This document shows positions 25,801-34,483 of a stretch of DNA of 64,000 nt, one piece after another. Numbering within the stretch: the first letter of the stretch is position 1; each line of letters opens with the position of its first letter. Below the pieces are notes generated by a model. It was not told the DNA's origin. It was given only the letters and a program-made list of their open reading frames with translations, and searched no databases. The stretch is taken from positions 1 through 64,000 of the forward strand of contig JAATFT010000091.1 in the NCBI GenBank assembly GCA_015655075.1. The letters are read 5' to 3'. The stretch is from Clostridiales bacterium. GTDB taxonomy: Bacteria > Bacillota > Clostridia > Lachnospirales > Lachnospiraceae. The position numbers and the translations under genes were made by a program.

Positions 25801-26727
25801 ATGGATGATACTGCGGAAAAGTTAAAAAGTGATTGGTTTTTACCAATTGATCCTTCAGAAAAAAATGATGAATTTATAGCGGTTGAAAGCAAAAGTTTTC
25901 TGTCAGAAGCTTGGGGGAGATTTAAAAAGAACAAACGGGCAGTATTTGGATTAATTGTTGTTATATTTTTTATCCTGCTGGCTGTCTTTGGACCTTTAAT
26001 CAGTAAATTTACTTATGATGAACAAAATGCAGATGTTTTAAATGTGTTACCGAATCCAACTTACTGGCTTGGTACTGATAAATTTGGAAGAGATATTTTT
26101 ACAAGGTTATGCTATGGAGCAAGAATCAGTTTATTTGTCGGATTTGTCAGTGCATTAATTAACCTTATCATCGGGGTGGTTTACGGAGGAATTTCCGGTT
26201 ATGTCGGCGGTAAAACGGATATGATAATGATGAGAACTGTAGACATCATATATGCAGTTCCTTCTATGTTATATGTAATACTAATTATGCTTGTATTGGG
26301 AGCAAACGTAAAAAGCATTCTGATTGGTATCTGTATTCCGGGATGGATAGGAATGGCAAGACAGGTCAGAGGACAGATTATTTCGTTAAAGGAACAGGAA
26401 TTTGCCCTGGCGGCTTTAGTTCTCGGTGCCAGCAGCAGAAGAATTTTATTTAAACATCTGACAATCAATGCAATCGGGCCGATTATTGTACAGCTTACCT
26501 TTTTAGTACCTCAGGCAATCTTTACGGAAGCATTCTTAAGTTTCGTCGGTGTCGGAATATCAGCGCCGATGGCAAGTTGGGGGTCCATGGCACAGGATTC
26601 AAGGCAGCTGATTACAATGTATCCCATACAGTTATTATGGCCAACTCTGGCTATCTGTTTAACCATATTTTCACTTAACTTTTTAGGGGAAGGAATTGGA
26701 GATGCGCTAAATCCCAAAAATAGATAG
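25801..26727 (+). CDS. oppC: Peptide ABC transporter permease (OppC/DppC)
   Basis: This 308-residue protein has a cytoplasmic N-terminus of about 40 residues ending SEAWGRFKKNKRAVFGLIVVIFF, the family's NNKLA-type entry segment, followed by WLGTDKFGRDIFTRLCYGARISL and the EAA-loop REQEFALAALVLGASSRRILFKHLTINAIGPIIV. Five to six membrane helices are predicted. GGAGG lies 8 nt before the ATG. It follows oppB after 13 bp and precedes oppD after 11 bp. Confidence 0.95.
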   Translation: MDDTAEKLKSDWFLPIDPSEKNDEFIAVESKSFLSEAWGRFKKNKRAVFGLIVVIFFILLAVFGPLISKFTYDEQNADVLNVLPNPTYWLGTDKFGRDIFTRLCYGARISLFVGFVSALINLIIGVVYGGISGYVGGKTDMIMMRTVDIIYAVPSMLYVILIMLVLGANVKSILIGICIPGWIGMARQVRGQIISLKEQEFALAALVLGASSRRILFKHLTINAIGPIIVQLTFLVPQAIFTEAFLSFVGVGISAPMASWGSMAQDSRQLITMYPIQLLWPTLAICLTIFSLNFLGEGIGDALNPKNR

Positions 26728-26738
26728 GAGATGATAGT

Positions 26739-27758
26739 ATGAGCTTGTTGGAAATTAATAATCTGACAACACAATTTAAAACAAATCAGGGTACGGTCAG
26801 TGCTTTAAGAGACGTTTCCTATCAGGTAGAAGCCGGAGAAGTTTTAGGAATTGTAGGGGAATCAGGTTCAGGAAAAAGCGTGGGTATGTTAACGCTTATG
26901 GGTTTGCTGGCTTCCAATGGCAGGGTAACCAGCGGAACAATCAAATTTGACGGGGAGGATATCTCACCATCAAACCTGGACTCCAAAAAGAAACGAAATG
27001 ATTATGAAAATAAAATGAGAGCTTTGAGAGGAAATAAGATGTCCATGATATTTCAGGACCCCATGACATTTTTGAATCCTGTCTTAAAGATTGGTATCCA
27101 GATGACGGAAGGAATCCTGGCCCATACGAAGTGTACAAAGGCTGAAGCCAGGAAAAGAGCAGTCGAACTTATGAAGCAGGTGGGTATTCCCAGTCCAAAG
27201 AACCGTTTTGAACAATATCCTTTTGAATTTTCCGGTGGTATGCGGCAGAGAATCATCATTGCAATTGCCCTGGCCTGCAATCCAAAACTTATCATAGCGG
27301 ATGAGCCTACTACTGCGTTGGATGTTACCGTTCAGGCACAGATTTTGGAGCTGATAAAGAAAATAACAAAGGATACGGGCACTGCCGTAATTATGATAAC
27401 TCATGATCTGGGAGTTGTTGCAACATTATGTGACAGGATAGCAATCATGTATGGCGGGAAAATTGTGGAGGAAGGAACTACTGACGAGATATTTTATAAA
27501 TCAAAACATCCGTATACGGAGGGACTTTTAAAAAGTATAAATAATTCTGAAAAAGATACTTCGGAACCGCTGATACCCATCCCCGGAACGCCTCCGGATC
27601 TCTTAAATCTTCCAAAAGGATGCGCATTTATGGCGAGGTGTCCATACACAATGAAAATATGCAAAGCTCAGCAGCCGGTAACAACAAAATACAGTAAAAC
27701 TCATAGCTGCAGCTGTTGGCTATACTGTATGGATGAAAGTTATATCACAGTTTCTTAG
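26739..27758 (+). CDS. oppD: Peptide ABC transporter ATPase (OppD/DppD)
   Basis: This 339-residue protein has Walker A (VGESGSGKSVGMLTLMGL, about 40-57), the Q-loop IFQDPMTFLNPVL, the signature FSGGMRQRIIIAIAL, Walker B (LIIADEPTTALDVTVQAQ) and the H-loop ITHDLGVVA. The C-terminal oligopeptide-transporter tail has PKGCAFMARCPYTMKIC, whose Cys residues can bind a 4Fe-4S cluster in the DppD/DppF type. It pairs with OppF. GGAG lies 8-9 nt before the ATG. Confidence 0.95.
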   Translation: MSLLEINNLTTQFKTNQGTVSALRDVSYQVEAGEVLGIVGESGSGKSVGMLTLMGLLASNGRVTSGTIKFDGEDISPSNLDSKKKRNDYENKMRALRGNKMSMIFQDPMTFLNPVLKIGIQMTEGILAHTKCTKAEARKRAVELMKQVGIPSPKNRFEQYPFEFSGGMRQRIIIAIALACNPKLIIADEPTTALDVTVQAQILELIKKITKDTGTAVIMITHDLGVVATLCDRIAIMYGGKIVEEGTTDEIFYKSKHPYTEGLLKSINNSEKDTSEPLIPIPGTPPDLLNLPKGCAFMARCPYTMKICKAQQPVTTKYSKTHSCSCWLYCMDESYITVS

Positions 27759-28809
27759 GTTTGATGGAGGTGATATTATAAACGAGAAATTATTGGAAGT
27801 TAAAGATGTATGTAAGTATTTTGAAGTAAAAAGGGGATATAAAGAACCCCAATATGTAAAAGCAGTGAATCATGTATCTTTTGAAATTAATAAAGGTGAA
27901 ACCTTGGGACTGGTAGGGGAATCCGGCTGCGGCAAAAGCAGCCTTGGCAGGACATTGTTAAGAATTTATGAACCTACCTCCGGCAGTATCAAGTATCGTG
28001 GTGATGAAATCACACATTTATCAAAACACCGCCTTTTGCCTTACCGCAAAAAGATTCAAATGATTTTTCAGGATCCGTATGCATCCCTTAATGCAAGGCT
28101 GACGGTAGGTGAAATTATAGCTGAACCGATGGTGATACATAAAATGTATAATCCAAAACATAGAATTGAACGAGTTCAGGAGTTGTTAAAAACTGTTGGT
28201 CTTAAACCTGATCATATCCGCAGATATCCTCATGAGTTCTCGGGTGGCCAAAGGCAAAGGATCGGTATTGCAAGAACGCTTGCATTGGATCCGGAATTCA
28301 TTGTATGTGATGAACCTATCTCAGCTTTAGATGTATCTATTCAGGCACAGGTTATTAATTTACTGGAAAAAATACAGGCAGAGAGGGGTATCAGTTATCT
28401 TTTTATCGCTCATGACCTTGGAATGGTGAAACACATAAGCCATCGAATCGGTGTTATGTATTTAGGCCATATAGTAGAAATGGGGCCATCCAATGAAATA
28501 TATCGGGCACCTTACCATCCTTATACGAAAGCTCTTCTTTCGGCAGAGCCGATTCCGGACCCGAAATCAGCCAGAACAAAGAAGAGGATATTATTGGAGG
28601 GGGAGATACCAAGTCCTATTAATCCGCCGAAAGGGTGCCCGTTTGTTACAAGATGTCCGTATGCTATGGAAGATTGCCAGGTTGCAATGCCAAATTCATA
28701 TAAGTTTGGTGATAGGTTGGTAGCATGCTTTTTATATTCTCCAAGAAGATTGAGACAGAGAGAGAATTTTAGCATTGAGCCACTATTAAATAAAAAACAG
28801 GAGGATTAA
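27733..28809 (+). CDS. oppF: Peptide ABC transporter ATPase (OppF/DppF)
   Basis: The protein has Walker A (VGESGCGKSSLGRTLLRIY), Q-loop IFQDPYASLNARLTVGEI, signature FSGGQRQRIGIARTLAL, Walker B (FIVCDEPISALDVSIQAQ) and the Cys-containing tail PKGCPFVTRCPYAMEDC. The start is odd. The only canonical in-frame start is ATG 27733, which has no ribosome binding site and overlaps oppD. A very strong GGAGG (27766-27770) lies 4-7 nt before in-frame ATT (27775) and ATA (27778), followed by NEKLLEV, a usual OppF beginning. The true start is probably one of these rare codons, or a former ATG changed to ATA, giving about 343-344 residues. Confidence 0.9.
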   Translation: MKVISQFLRFDGGDIINEKLLEVKDVCKYFEVKRGYKEPQYVKAVNHVSFEINKGETLGLVGESGCGKSSLGRTLLRIYEPTSGSIKYRGDEITHLSKHRLLPYRKKIQMIFQDPYASLNARLTVGEIIAEPMVIHKMYNPKHRIERVQELLKTVGLKPDHIRRYPHEFSGGQRQRIGIARTLALDPEFIVCDEPISALDVSIQAQVINLLEKIQAERGISYLFIAHDLGMVKHISHRIGVMYLGHIVEMGPSNEIYRAPYHPYTKALLSAEPIPDPKSARTKKRILLEGEIPSPINPPKGCPFVTRCPYAMEDCQVAMPNSYKFGDRLVACFLYSPRRLRQRENFSIEPLLNKKQED

Positions 28810-28812
28810 ATC

Positions 28813-30435
28813 ATGAAAAAATTTATAAAACTAGTTGTATTATTGTTAGCAGCCGTATTGGTATTTAATTTATCGGCCTGCAGCGGTGAGCGTTCTACGA
28901 ATGCCACTTCAAAAGCGGAAGAAAAGGGTATTATTTACGGTTCTGCACCTGAATCAGGTACATTGGATCCTGCCGGCATCTCGTCCACTTATTACTGGTA
29001 TTATTCAGCATTTACCTTAGCACCTCTTGTTGAGCTTGCAGAGGATGGCTCCTATGACTGTATCACGGCAGAAAGCTATGATGTTAACGAAGATATGACG
29101 GAATATGTATTCCATATCCGTGAAGATGCAAAATGGAATGATGGATCCGATTGTACTTCTAAGGATTTCTTAAACACCATACAAAGGTCATTAGATCCAA
29201 ATTGCGGATCTGGTTATTCCGATATGCTATTCGTCATTAAGAATGCAGAAGAAATTTATAACGGAACAGCAGATATAAGTACTCTCGGTGTTGAATGCTC
29301 CGATGATAAAACCTTGAAATTTATGCTGAAAGAACCTTGCCCTTATTTTACAGACTTAATGTCATTACCGGTATTTATGCCCTCTAATGTTAAATATGCT
29401 ACGGAAACAAACGGAGAATGGTGCCATAACCCGGAAACAAGCCTTGCCAACGGTCCATTCTATTTGGCAGAGTATGTTCCGGAACAGTACTGTTTACTTA
29501 AGAAAAATCCTAACTATGTACAGGCAGACCGTATCAGTCTGGACTATGTAAAAATTGTATGTATTGCTGATACGCAATCAATGATAAATGCATATAAGAC
29601 CGGTGAAATTGATATTGCTCCTGCAGACTATACCGTGTTAGGTGAATATGACGGAAAACCTGATCTAAAGGTAGTGCCATCTATAACATCTTACTATACC
29701 CTGTTAAATTGGAATGTAAAACCACTGGATGATGTAAAAGTCAGAGAAGCATTATGTATTGGTATTAACAGAGACGAGGTATGTGCATCAGCCGGTTCCG
29801 ATACGGAGTCTTCCACGTTTTTTGTAGCAAAGTATCTGACGAGTAAAGTGTCAGGGAAAAACTGGGTGGAAGAGATTGATCCATTATTTACAGAAGACAT
29901 ACAAAGAGCACAGCAGTTATTAGCAGAAGCCGGTTATCCGGGCGGAGCGGGTTTTCCGGAACTGATATTCAAATATCCGTCTCAGCAGATTGATGCGGAT
30001 ATGGCTCAGGCAATACAGGCACAATGGAAAAAGAATCTGGGTATCAACATAAAGTTAGAAGCGCAGGAATATCAGGTTAACATTTCAGACAGACGTGCTA
30101 AGGATTTTGATATCTGCCGTATGAGATGGACAGCCGATTTCGCAGATCCGAATACATATCTGACCATGTATACCAGTGATTCAACTTATAATGACAGTAA
30201 TATCATCTGCCCGGAATTCGACGATTTGATGGCACAGGCAAACGTAAATACGAATCCGGAAGAACGATTTGCACTGCTTCACGAAGCAGAAAAAGTCTTA
30301 ATCGGTAAAAACTTTGCATTCATACCTATTCTTAATAAGCAGAACATTACATTGGTAAATCCTAAAATCGGAAATTTTGTTATAGATCCAAGCAGAAACA
30401 GTTATAGATACAAATATGCTACTCTGTCAGAATAA
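28813..30435 (+). CDS. oppA: Peptide-binding lipoprotein (OppA/DppA)
   Basis: This 540-residue protein is the extracellular receptor of the transporter. The signal peptide (about 1-22) ends in the lipobox LSACS with Cys23. The mature protein shows the SBP_bac_5 pattern: PESGTLDPAGISSTYYWYYSAFTLAPLVEL near the start, EYVFHIREDAKWNDGSDCTSKDF and the lobe-two YPGGAGFPELIFKYPS and LGINIKLEAQEY. GGAGG lies 7 nt upstream of the ATG; the gene begins 3 bp after oppF. Peptide length preference cannot be told from sequence. Confidence 0.93.
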   Translation: MKKFIKLVVLLLAAVLVFNLSACSGERSTNATSKAEEKGIIYGSAPESGTLDPAGISSTYYWYYSAFTLAPLVELAEDGSYDCITAESYDVNEDMTEYVFHIREDAKWNDGSDCTSKDFLNTIQRSLDPNCGSGYSDMLFVIKNAEEIYNGTADISTLGVECSDDKTLKFMLKEPCPYFTDLMSLPVFMPSNVKYATETNGEWCHNPETSLANGPFYLAEYVPEQYCLLKKNPNYVQADRISLDYVKIVCIADTQSMINAYKTGEIDIAPADYTVLGEYDGKPDLKVVPSITSYYTLLNWNVKPLDDVKVREALCIGINRDEVCASAGSDTESSTFFVAKYLTSKVSGKNWVEEIDPLFTEDIQRAQQLLAEAGYPGGAGFPELIFKYPSQQIDADMAQAIQAQWKKNLGINIKLEAQEYQVNISDRRAKDFDICRMRWTADFADPNTYLTMYTSDSTYNDSNIICPEFDDLMAQANVNTNPEERFALLHEAEKVLIGKNFAFIPILNKQNITLVNPKIGNFVIDPSRNSYRYKYATLSE

Positions 30436-30448
30436 TGTAATTGGTTTA

Positions 30449-30484
30449 TCATCATAGACTGACAGGATTCAGACAGACTATGAT
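30449..30484 (+). other. Stem-loop between oppA and the second PII gene
   Basis: TCATCATAGACTG pairs with CAGACTATGATGA around a 10-nt loop. There is no T-run, so a stabilising or processing hairpin is more likely than a full terminator. Confidence 0.5.
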
Positions 30485-30505
30485 GAGGGAATAGGAGAAT
30501 GATAA

Positions 30506-30844
30506 ATGAATAAATTAGAAATCATTATTAAACCGGAAAAACTGGAAGTATTAAAAGCTGTTCTTGATGATCAAAAGGTAAATGGTGTAATGATAACAAA
30601 CATCATGGGTTATGGGAATCAGAAAGGTTATACGCAAATGTACCGCGGAAGTGAATATAATGTGAATCTGCTTCCGAAAGTTAAAGTAGAGACGGTAATT
30701 GCAGCGAAAGATACCGCAAGAATAGTAGAAGCAATTATAAAAGAGATCCGTACCGGTGAAATCGGTGACGGTAAAATATTCGTTTATGAAATCGAGAATG
30801 CAATTCGGATTCGTACCGGAGAACAAGGGGAAGAAGCTTTATAA
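30506..30844 (+). CDS. glnK: PII protein GlnK, Amt partner
   Basis: This 112-residue PII protein has the canonical T-loop QMYRGSEYNVNLLPKVK with Arg47, Glu50, Tyr51 and Lys58, Gln39, the B-loop TGEIGDGKIF, and the IRTGEQGE tail. It lies 32 bp upstream of amt, the classic glnK-amt pair, where GlnK blocks the ammonium channel when ammonium is plentiful. It is about 55% identical by eye to the PII gene at 21625, whose T-loop differs at 47 and 50. AGGAGA lies 9 nt upstream of the ATG. Confidence 0.95.
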   Translation: MNKLEIIIKPEKLEVLKAVLDDQKVNGVMITNIMGYGNQKGYTQMYRGSEYNVNLLPKVKVETVIAAKDTARIVEAIIKEIRTGEIGDGKIFVYEIENAIRIRTGEQGEEAL

Positions 30845-30845
30845 T

Positions 30846-30854
30846 GAGTACTCT
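30846..30854. promoter_or_regulatory. GAGTACTCT site upstream of amt
   Basis: This 9-bp match to the recurrent AGAGTACTCT palindrome lies one base past the glnK stop codon, 22 nt before the amt start codon and upstream of its GAAAGGAGG. The spacing matches the cellulase and GH18 sites. Confidence 0.45.
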
Positions 30855-30876
30855 ATGATTTGAAAGGAGGTTTTAT

Positions 30877-32163
30877 ATGTATTTTACGAATATTTCATTA
30901 TTAACTGGAAGTGCAAATACATTGGATAAAAACATAAATATAGCCTGGGTAGTGATAATGGCAATCCTGATTTTTTTAATGCAGGCCGGATTTGCAATGA
31001 TAGAAACCGGATTCACCAGAGCGAAAAGTGCAGGGAATATTATCATGAAGAATTTAATGAATTATGTCATATGTTCCTTGATTTTCTTTCTTACGGGATT
31101 TGCCTTTATGTTTGGCGGAGATAATCCTTTCATCGGCAGTTCAGGTTTTTTTGATGCTACCAGGGCAGAAGGAACATCAGTAACTGCTGCCTTTAATAAT
31201 CTGTCGCCGGAAAGTTTTATATTCTTTCAGACAGTATTGTGTGGAATTACGCCAACGATAGTCTCCGGTGCCATGGCAGAACGAACGAAATTAATAGCCT
31301 ATATCATTTTTTCAGCCGCAATCAGTTTTATTATTTATCCGGTAGCAGGTCATTGGATTTGGAACAGCAAAGGCTGGCTTGCTGAGCTCGGTTTTCATGA
31401 TTTTGCAGGCTCAACCGTTATACATTCCTTAGGCGGCTGGTGTGCTCTGGCAGGAGCGAAGCTGGTGGGGGCAAGGGTGGGAAAATATACAAAAGAGGGT
31501 AAAATTTATGCCATTCCCGGCCATAATATAGTAATTGGAGCGTTGGGCGTATTTATTTTATGGTTTGCATGGTTTGGAGTTAACTGCGGATCAACCTTAT
31601 CTATAGATTATGGTATCGGTAAAATTGTATTAGTTACTAATTTATCCGCATGTGCTTCAGCATTTTTAGTTGCCATTATCACATGGATCCGTTACAGTAA
31701 ACCCGATATTACCATGACATTAAACGGTGCTCTTGGAGGATTGGTGGCTATAACGGCAGGATGTGATGTTGTAAACAGCTTTGGAGCAATCATTATTGGG
31801 GCAGCAGCCGGTTGTACTCTTGTTTTTTTCATTGAATTCACTGAGAAAGTTCTTAAAGTCGATGACCCGGTAGGAGCAATCAGTGTACATCTGGGTGGAG
31901 GAATTATGGGTACAATGTTTACAGGTTTCTTTGCTTCAAATGAATTCCTACAGTCGAGGGAATTAACGAGAGCGCAGTTTATCGGAGTTCAAATAATCGG
32001 AATAATAGCAGTCGGGATTTTTATATTAGCTTTAGCAAGTGCAGTACTGCTGATTCTGAAGAAGACCGTAGGACTTAGAGTAAGCAGACAGGATGAAGAG
32101 ATGGGCCTTGATATCAGCGAGCATGGAATTAGTTCTTATGCCGATTTCCAGATAAAGCTGTGA
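30877..32163 (+). CDS. amt: Ammonium transporter
   Basis: This 428-residue membrane protein has about 11 segments and forms a trimeric ammonium channel. Family motifs seen are QAGFAMIETGFTRAKSAGNIIMKNL, the PxxSGAMAERTK block (TIVSGAMAERTKL), GGWCALAGAKLVGARVGKY, WFAWFGVNCGSTL, and the pore histidines in FAGSTVIHSLGG and ISVHLGGGIMGTMFTGFF. AAAGGAGG lies 8 nt upstream of the ATG. Paired with glnK. It ends close to the convergent tetR gene. Confidence 0.96.
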   Translation: MYFTNISLLTGSANTLDKNINIAWVVIMAILIFLMQAGFAMIETGFTRAKSAGNIIMKNLMNYVICSLIFFLTGFAFMFGGDNPFIGSSGFFDATRAEGTSVTAAFNNLSPESFIFFQTVLCGITPTIVSGAMAERTKLIAYIIFSAAISFIIYPVAGHWIWNSKGWLAELGFHDFAGSTVIHSLGGWCALAGAKLVGARVGKYTKEGKIYAIPGHNIVIGALGVFILWFAWFGVNCGSTLSIDYGIGKIVLVTNLSACASAFLVAIITWIRYSKPDITMTLNGALGGLVAITAGCDVVNSFGAIIIGAAAGCTLVFFIEFTEKVLKVDDPVGAISVHLGGGIMGTMFTGFFASNEFLQSRELTRAQFIGVQIIGIIAVGIFILALASAVLLILKKTVGLRVSRQDEEMGLDISEHGISSYADFQIKL

Positions 32164-32217
32164 ACCGGAATAGAAAGTCTGTATTACAAAGTTCATCCGT
32201 GCCTGCGGAAACCTTAA

Positions 32218-32865
32218 CTAATAAATCTTAGTGAATATGGTTGTAAAGTTATCTACCATATCAATATAATACATATTAAGCTCATTGATTACTTTTTCAC
32301 AAAGTCCTGAATCTTCACCCCATAAAAGAATATACTGTGTTAGGTAGTAACGAAGCGAGGTTTCTAATGAAATATGATTATTCGGATCATGAACGGCGTT
32401 AATGACAGCGGGAGCCATATTAACAAGGGTAACACAGGCCAAGAGGTAATTCTCTTCGGAGGTATTCTTCCTCATATAACGTCTTAAAGCATGGATCACA
32501 TTGTTGTAAGTATATTTATAAAAATCCGGCTCTGAAGAAAGCTTAAGGAAGAAGTCACTGTAAGCTTTGTTTTTGTAAAGTGTTATAAATTGGACACCGG
32601 CACCCATTAGGTTAAAGAATGGCGTAAATTTTGTATATCCGGCAGCTTCAATCATGTCAATCCGCTTCTTACGGATTTCATTATAAATATCGATTGCAAT
32701 ATTGGATTTACTGGAAAAATAATAACTGATTAACCCTAAGCTGGTATCAGAATTTTTTGATATCAGCCGGGTACTTGTATTTTCATAACCATACTTATAA
32801 AACAATTCCTGAGCAGTTTTCATAATATGGTTTTTAGTCAACTGGCCCTTACTATATTTAGCCAT
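32218..32865 (-). CDS. TetR family transcriptional regulator
   Basis: The 215-residue protein has a TetR HTH at residues about 10-55: KNHIMKTAQELFYKYGYENTSTRLISKNSDTSLGLISYYFSSKSNIAIDIYNEI, including the YYFSSK recognition helix and preceding glycine turn. The C-terminal 150 residues are the usual variable helical ligand domain. It is convergent with amt and divergent from the aminotransferase gene, 111 bp away, and is the obvious candidate to control the island. AAGAAGG lies 7 nt before the chosen ATG. Confidence 0.88.
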   Translation of the reverse strand: MAKYSKGQLTKNHIMKTAQELFYKYGYENTSTRLISKNSDTSLGLISYYFSSKSNIAIDIYNEIRKKRIDMIEAAGYTKFTPFFNLMGAGVQFITLYKNKAYSDFFLKLSSEPDFYKYTYNNVIHALRRYMRKNTSEENYLLACVTLVNMAPAVINAVHDPNNHISLETSLRYYLTQYILLWGEDSGLCEKVINELNMYYIDMVDNFTTIFTKIY

Positions 32866-32976
32866 TATTGTACCTTCTTTCATTTTAGATAGGGTAAATC
32901 CATTTTATCATTTATTTAGAAAATTGGTCAAGTATAAAAAATATATCAAACTTTTAATTATTTGCGGAGGATTAAT

Positions 32977-34068
32977 ATGATAGAACAATTAGTAAAAGAT
33001 TATGTAAAAGCAGCACCGGTTTATAAGCTGGGAGCCACGATAGAAAGCGTACAAAAGGAATATGGATTAACTGAAATATATAAGCTGGGTTCCAACGAAA
33101 ATCAGCTGGGTGTTTCACCTTTAGCAATAAAGGCAATGGTGGAAGCAGCTTATCAGGTTAATTATTACCCTGAGGGGAAAGGAATTGCCCTGCGTGAAAA
33201 ATTAGCAAAAAAATTTGGAATTAAGATGGAGCAGATTATGATTACCGAGGGAGGCAGCGTAGGCTTGATCTGGCTTGGTGAGGTATTCATTAAAGAGGGA
33301 GATGAAGTCCTTATATGCAAACCGACCTATGGTGCATACCAGGGAATAATTAGAAGAAATAATGGAAAAATTGTTGAAGTCCCGCTTAATGATGATTTGT
33401 CCATGGATTTTGAGGGAATGCTTGGTGCAATTACCGATAAAACAAAGATGATCATGATTTGCAATCCCAATAATCCGACGGGTGTTGCGGCTGATGATAA
33501 AGAATTATATGAATTTATTAAAAAAGTACCTAAGGACATTATAATACTGGTGGACGAAGCTTATATTCAATTTGTTGATAAGCCTGGTTATATGAGTATG
33601 ATTAGTGCTATAAGGGATGATAACACAGTAATCGTAGTTCAGACTTTTTCCAAGCTGTACGGCATGGCTGGTGCAAGAGTAGGATACCTGGTTTCAAATC
33701 AGGAAATAATTAAATATATGCAGAGAATCGCTAATTTCTTTTGCACCAATAAACTGGCTCTCGCAGGAGCGGAAGCAGCTCTTGATGACCGGGAATTCGC
33801 AGAAAGAACACTGCAATTAACGAAAGAAGGCAGAGATTATCTGACGAAAGAAATTGAAGCAATGGGATATAAGGTATATCCTTCCCAAACTAATTTTATC
33901 TATTGTGATTTAAGGACGGATCCTTATGAATTGTCTGAAGAGATGAAGAAATATGGAGTAATTATCCGCGGAAATTTTGAATTGACCCGGATTACCGTAG
34001 GATTACCGGAACAAAACAAGAAAGTGATTGAGGTATTGAAAAAACTGTTGAAGAAAGAGAAACTATAA
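32977..34068 (+). CDS. HisC-like aminotransferase
   Basis: This 363-residue PLP enzyme is of fold type I, class I/II, closest to histidinol-phosphate aminotransferases: LGSNENQLGVSPLAIKAM near the N-terminus, NPNNPTGVAADDKEL, VDEAYIQFVD, and the PLP-lysine segment TFSKLYGMAGARVGYLV (Lys about 225), then an Arg-bearing GVIIRGNFELTRITVGLP. No histidine biosynthesis genes are nearby, so it could act on phenylalanine or another amino acid. Together with the 2-hydroxyacid dehydrogenase it would convert amino acids to hydroxyacids, but this link is only inferred. GGAGG lies 6 nt before the ATG. Confidence 0.9.
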   Translation: MIEQLVKDYVKAAPVYKLGATIESVQKEYGLTEIYKLGSNENQLGVSPLAIKAMVEAAYQVNYYPEGKGIALREKLAKKFGIKMEQIMITEGGSVGLIWLGEVFIKEGDEVLICKPTYGAYQGIIRRNNGKIVEVPLNDDLSMDFEGMLGAITDKTKMIMICNPNNPTGVAADDKELYEFIKKVPKDIIILVDEAYIQFVDKPGYMSMISAIRDDNTVIVVQTFSKLYGMAGARVGYLVSNQEIIKYMQRIANFFCTNKLALAGAEAALDDREFAERTLQLTKEGRDYLTKEIEAMGYKVYPSQTNFIYCDLRTDPYELSEEMKKYGVIIRGNFELTRITVGLPEQNKKVIEVLKKLLKKEKL

Positions 34069-34483
34069 TTGTATAACAATACTTATTAAAATTATATACG
34101 CCCGTTAATTACCTGACTTTTAACGGAAAACACATATCTGACCGGCCTGGCAGGGGACGAAAATAAACCTGAACAAGTTTTTCTGACTTATTCAGGCTTA
34201 TAAATATACATCAAACAGTTAGATAGAGCGGATATTGTATAAAGATGTACTGTTTCAGGCTTTTGCCTCTGTCTTCATTACAATGAATGGAATAATTGTT
34301 TCGTATACCAACGATAGGCAAAGTCCCCGGATTTTTAAATAGAATTAATGACTTTGTCTATCGTCTGAATCTGTCATAAGTTGTGACAATTTAAAGTTAT
34401 ATAAATAAGCAATGATTATTCTGCTCCATACAACCTACCGCTGGTTTCGGCTGTTGGATGAGAACATTTATAATATTCGAATA
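34069..34483. terminator. Intergenic stem-loops between the aminotransferase and cellulase genes
   Basis: Three hairpins lie in this 415-bp convergent gap: CCGTTA/TAACGG (about 34102-34126), AAACCTGAACAAG with CTTATTCAGGCTT (34165-34200), and ACGATAGGCAAAGTC (34311-34325) with GACTTTGTCTATCGT (34350-34364). The last has a 15-bp stem with one mismatch and a 24-nt loop. They are likely transcription ends for both genes, though none has a clear T-run. Confidence 0.5.
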
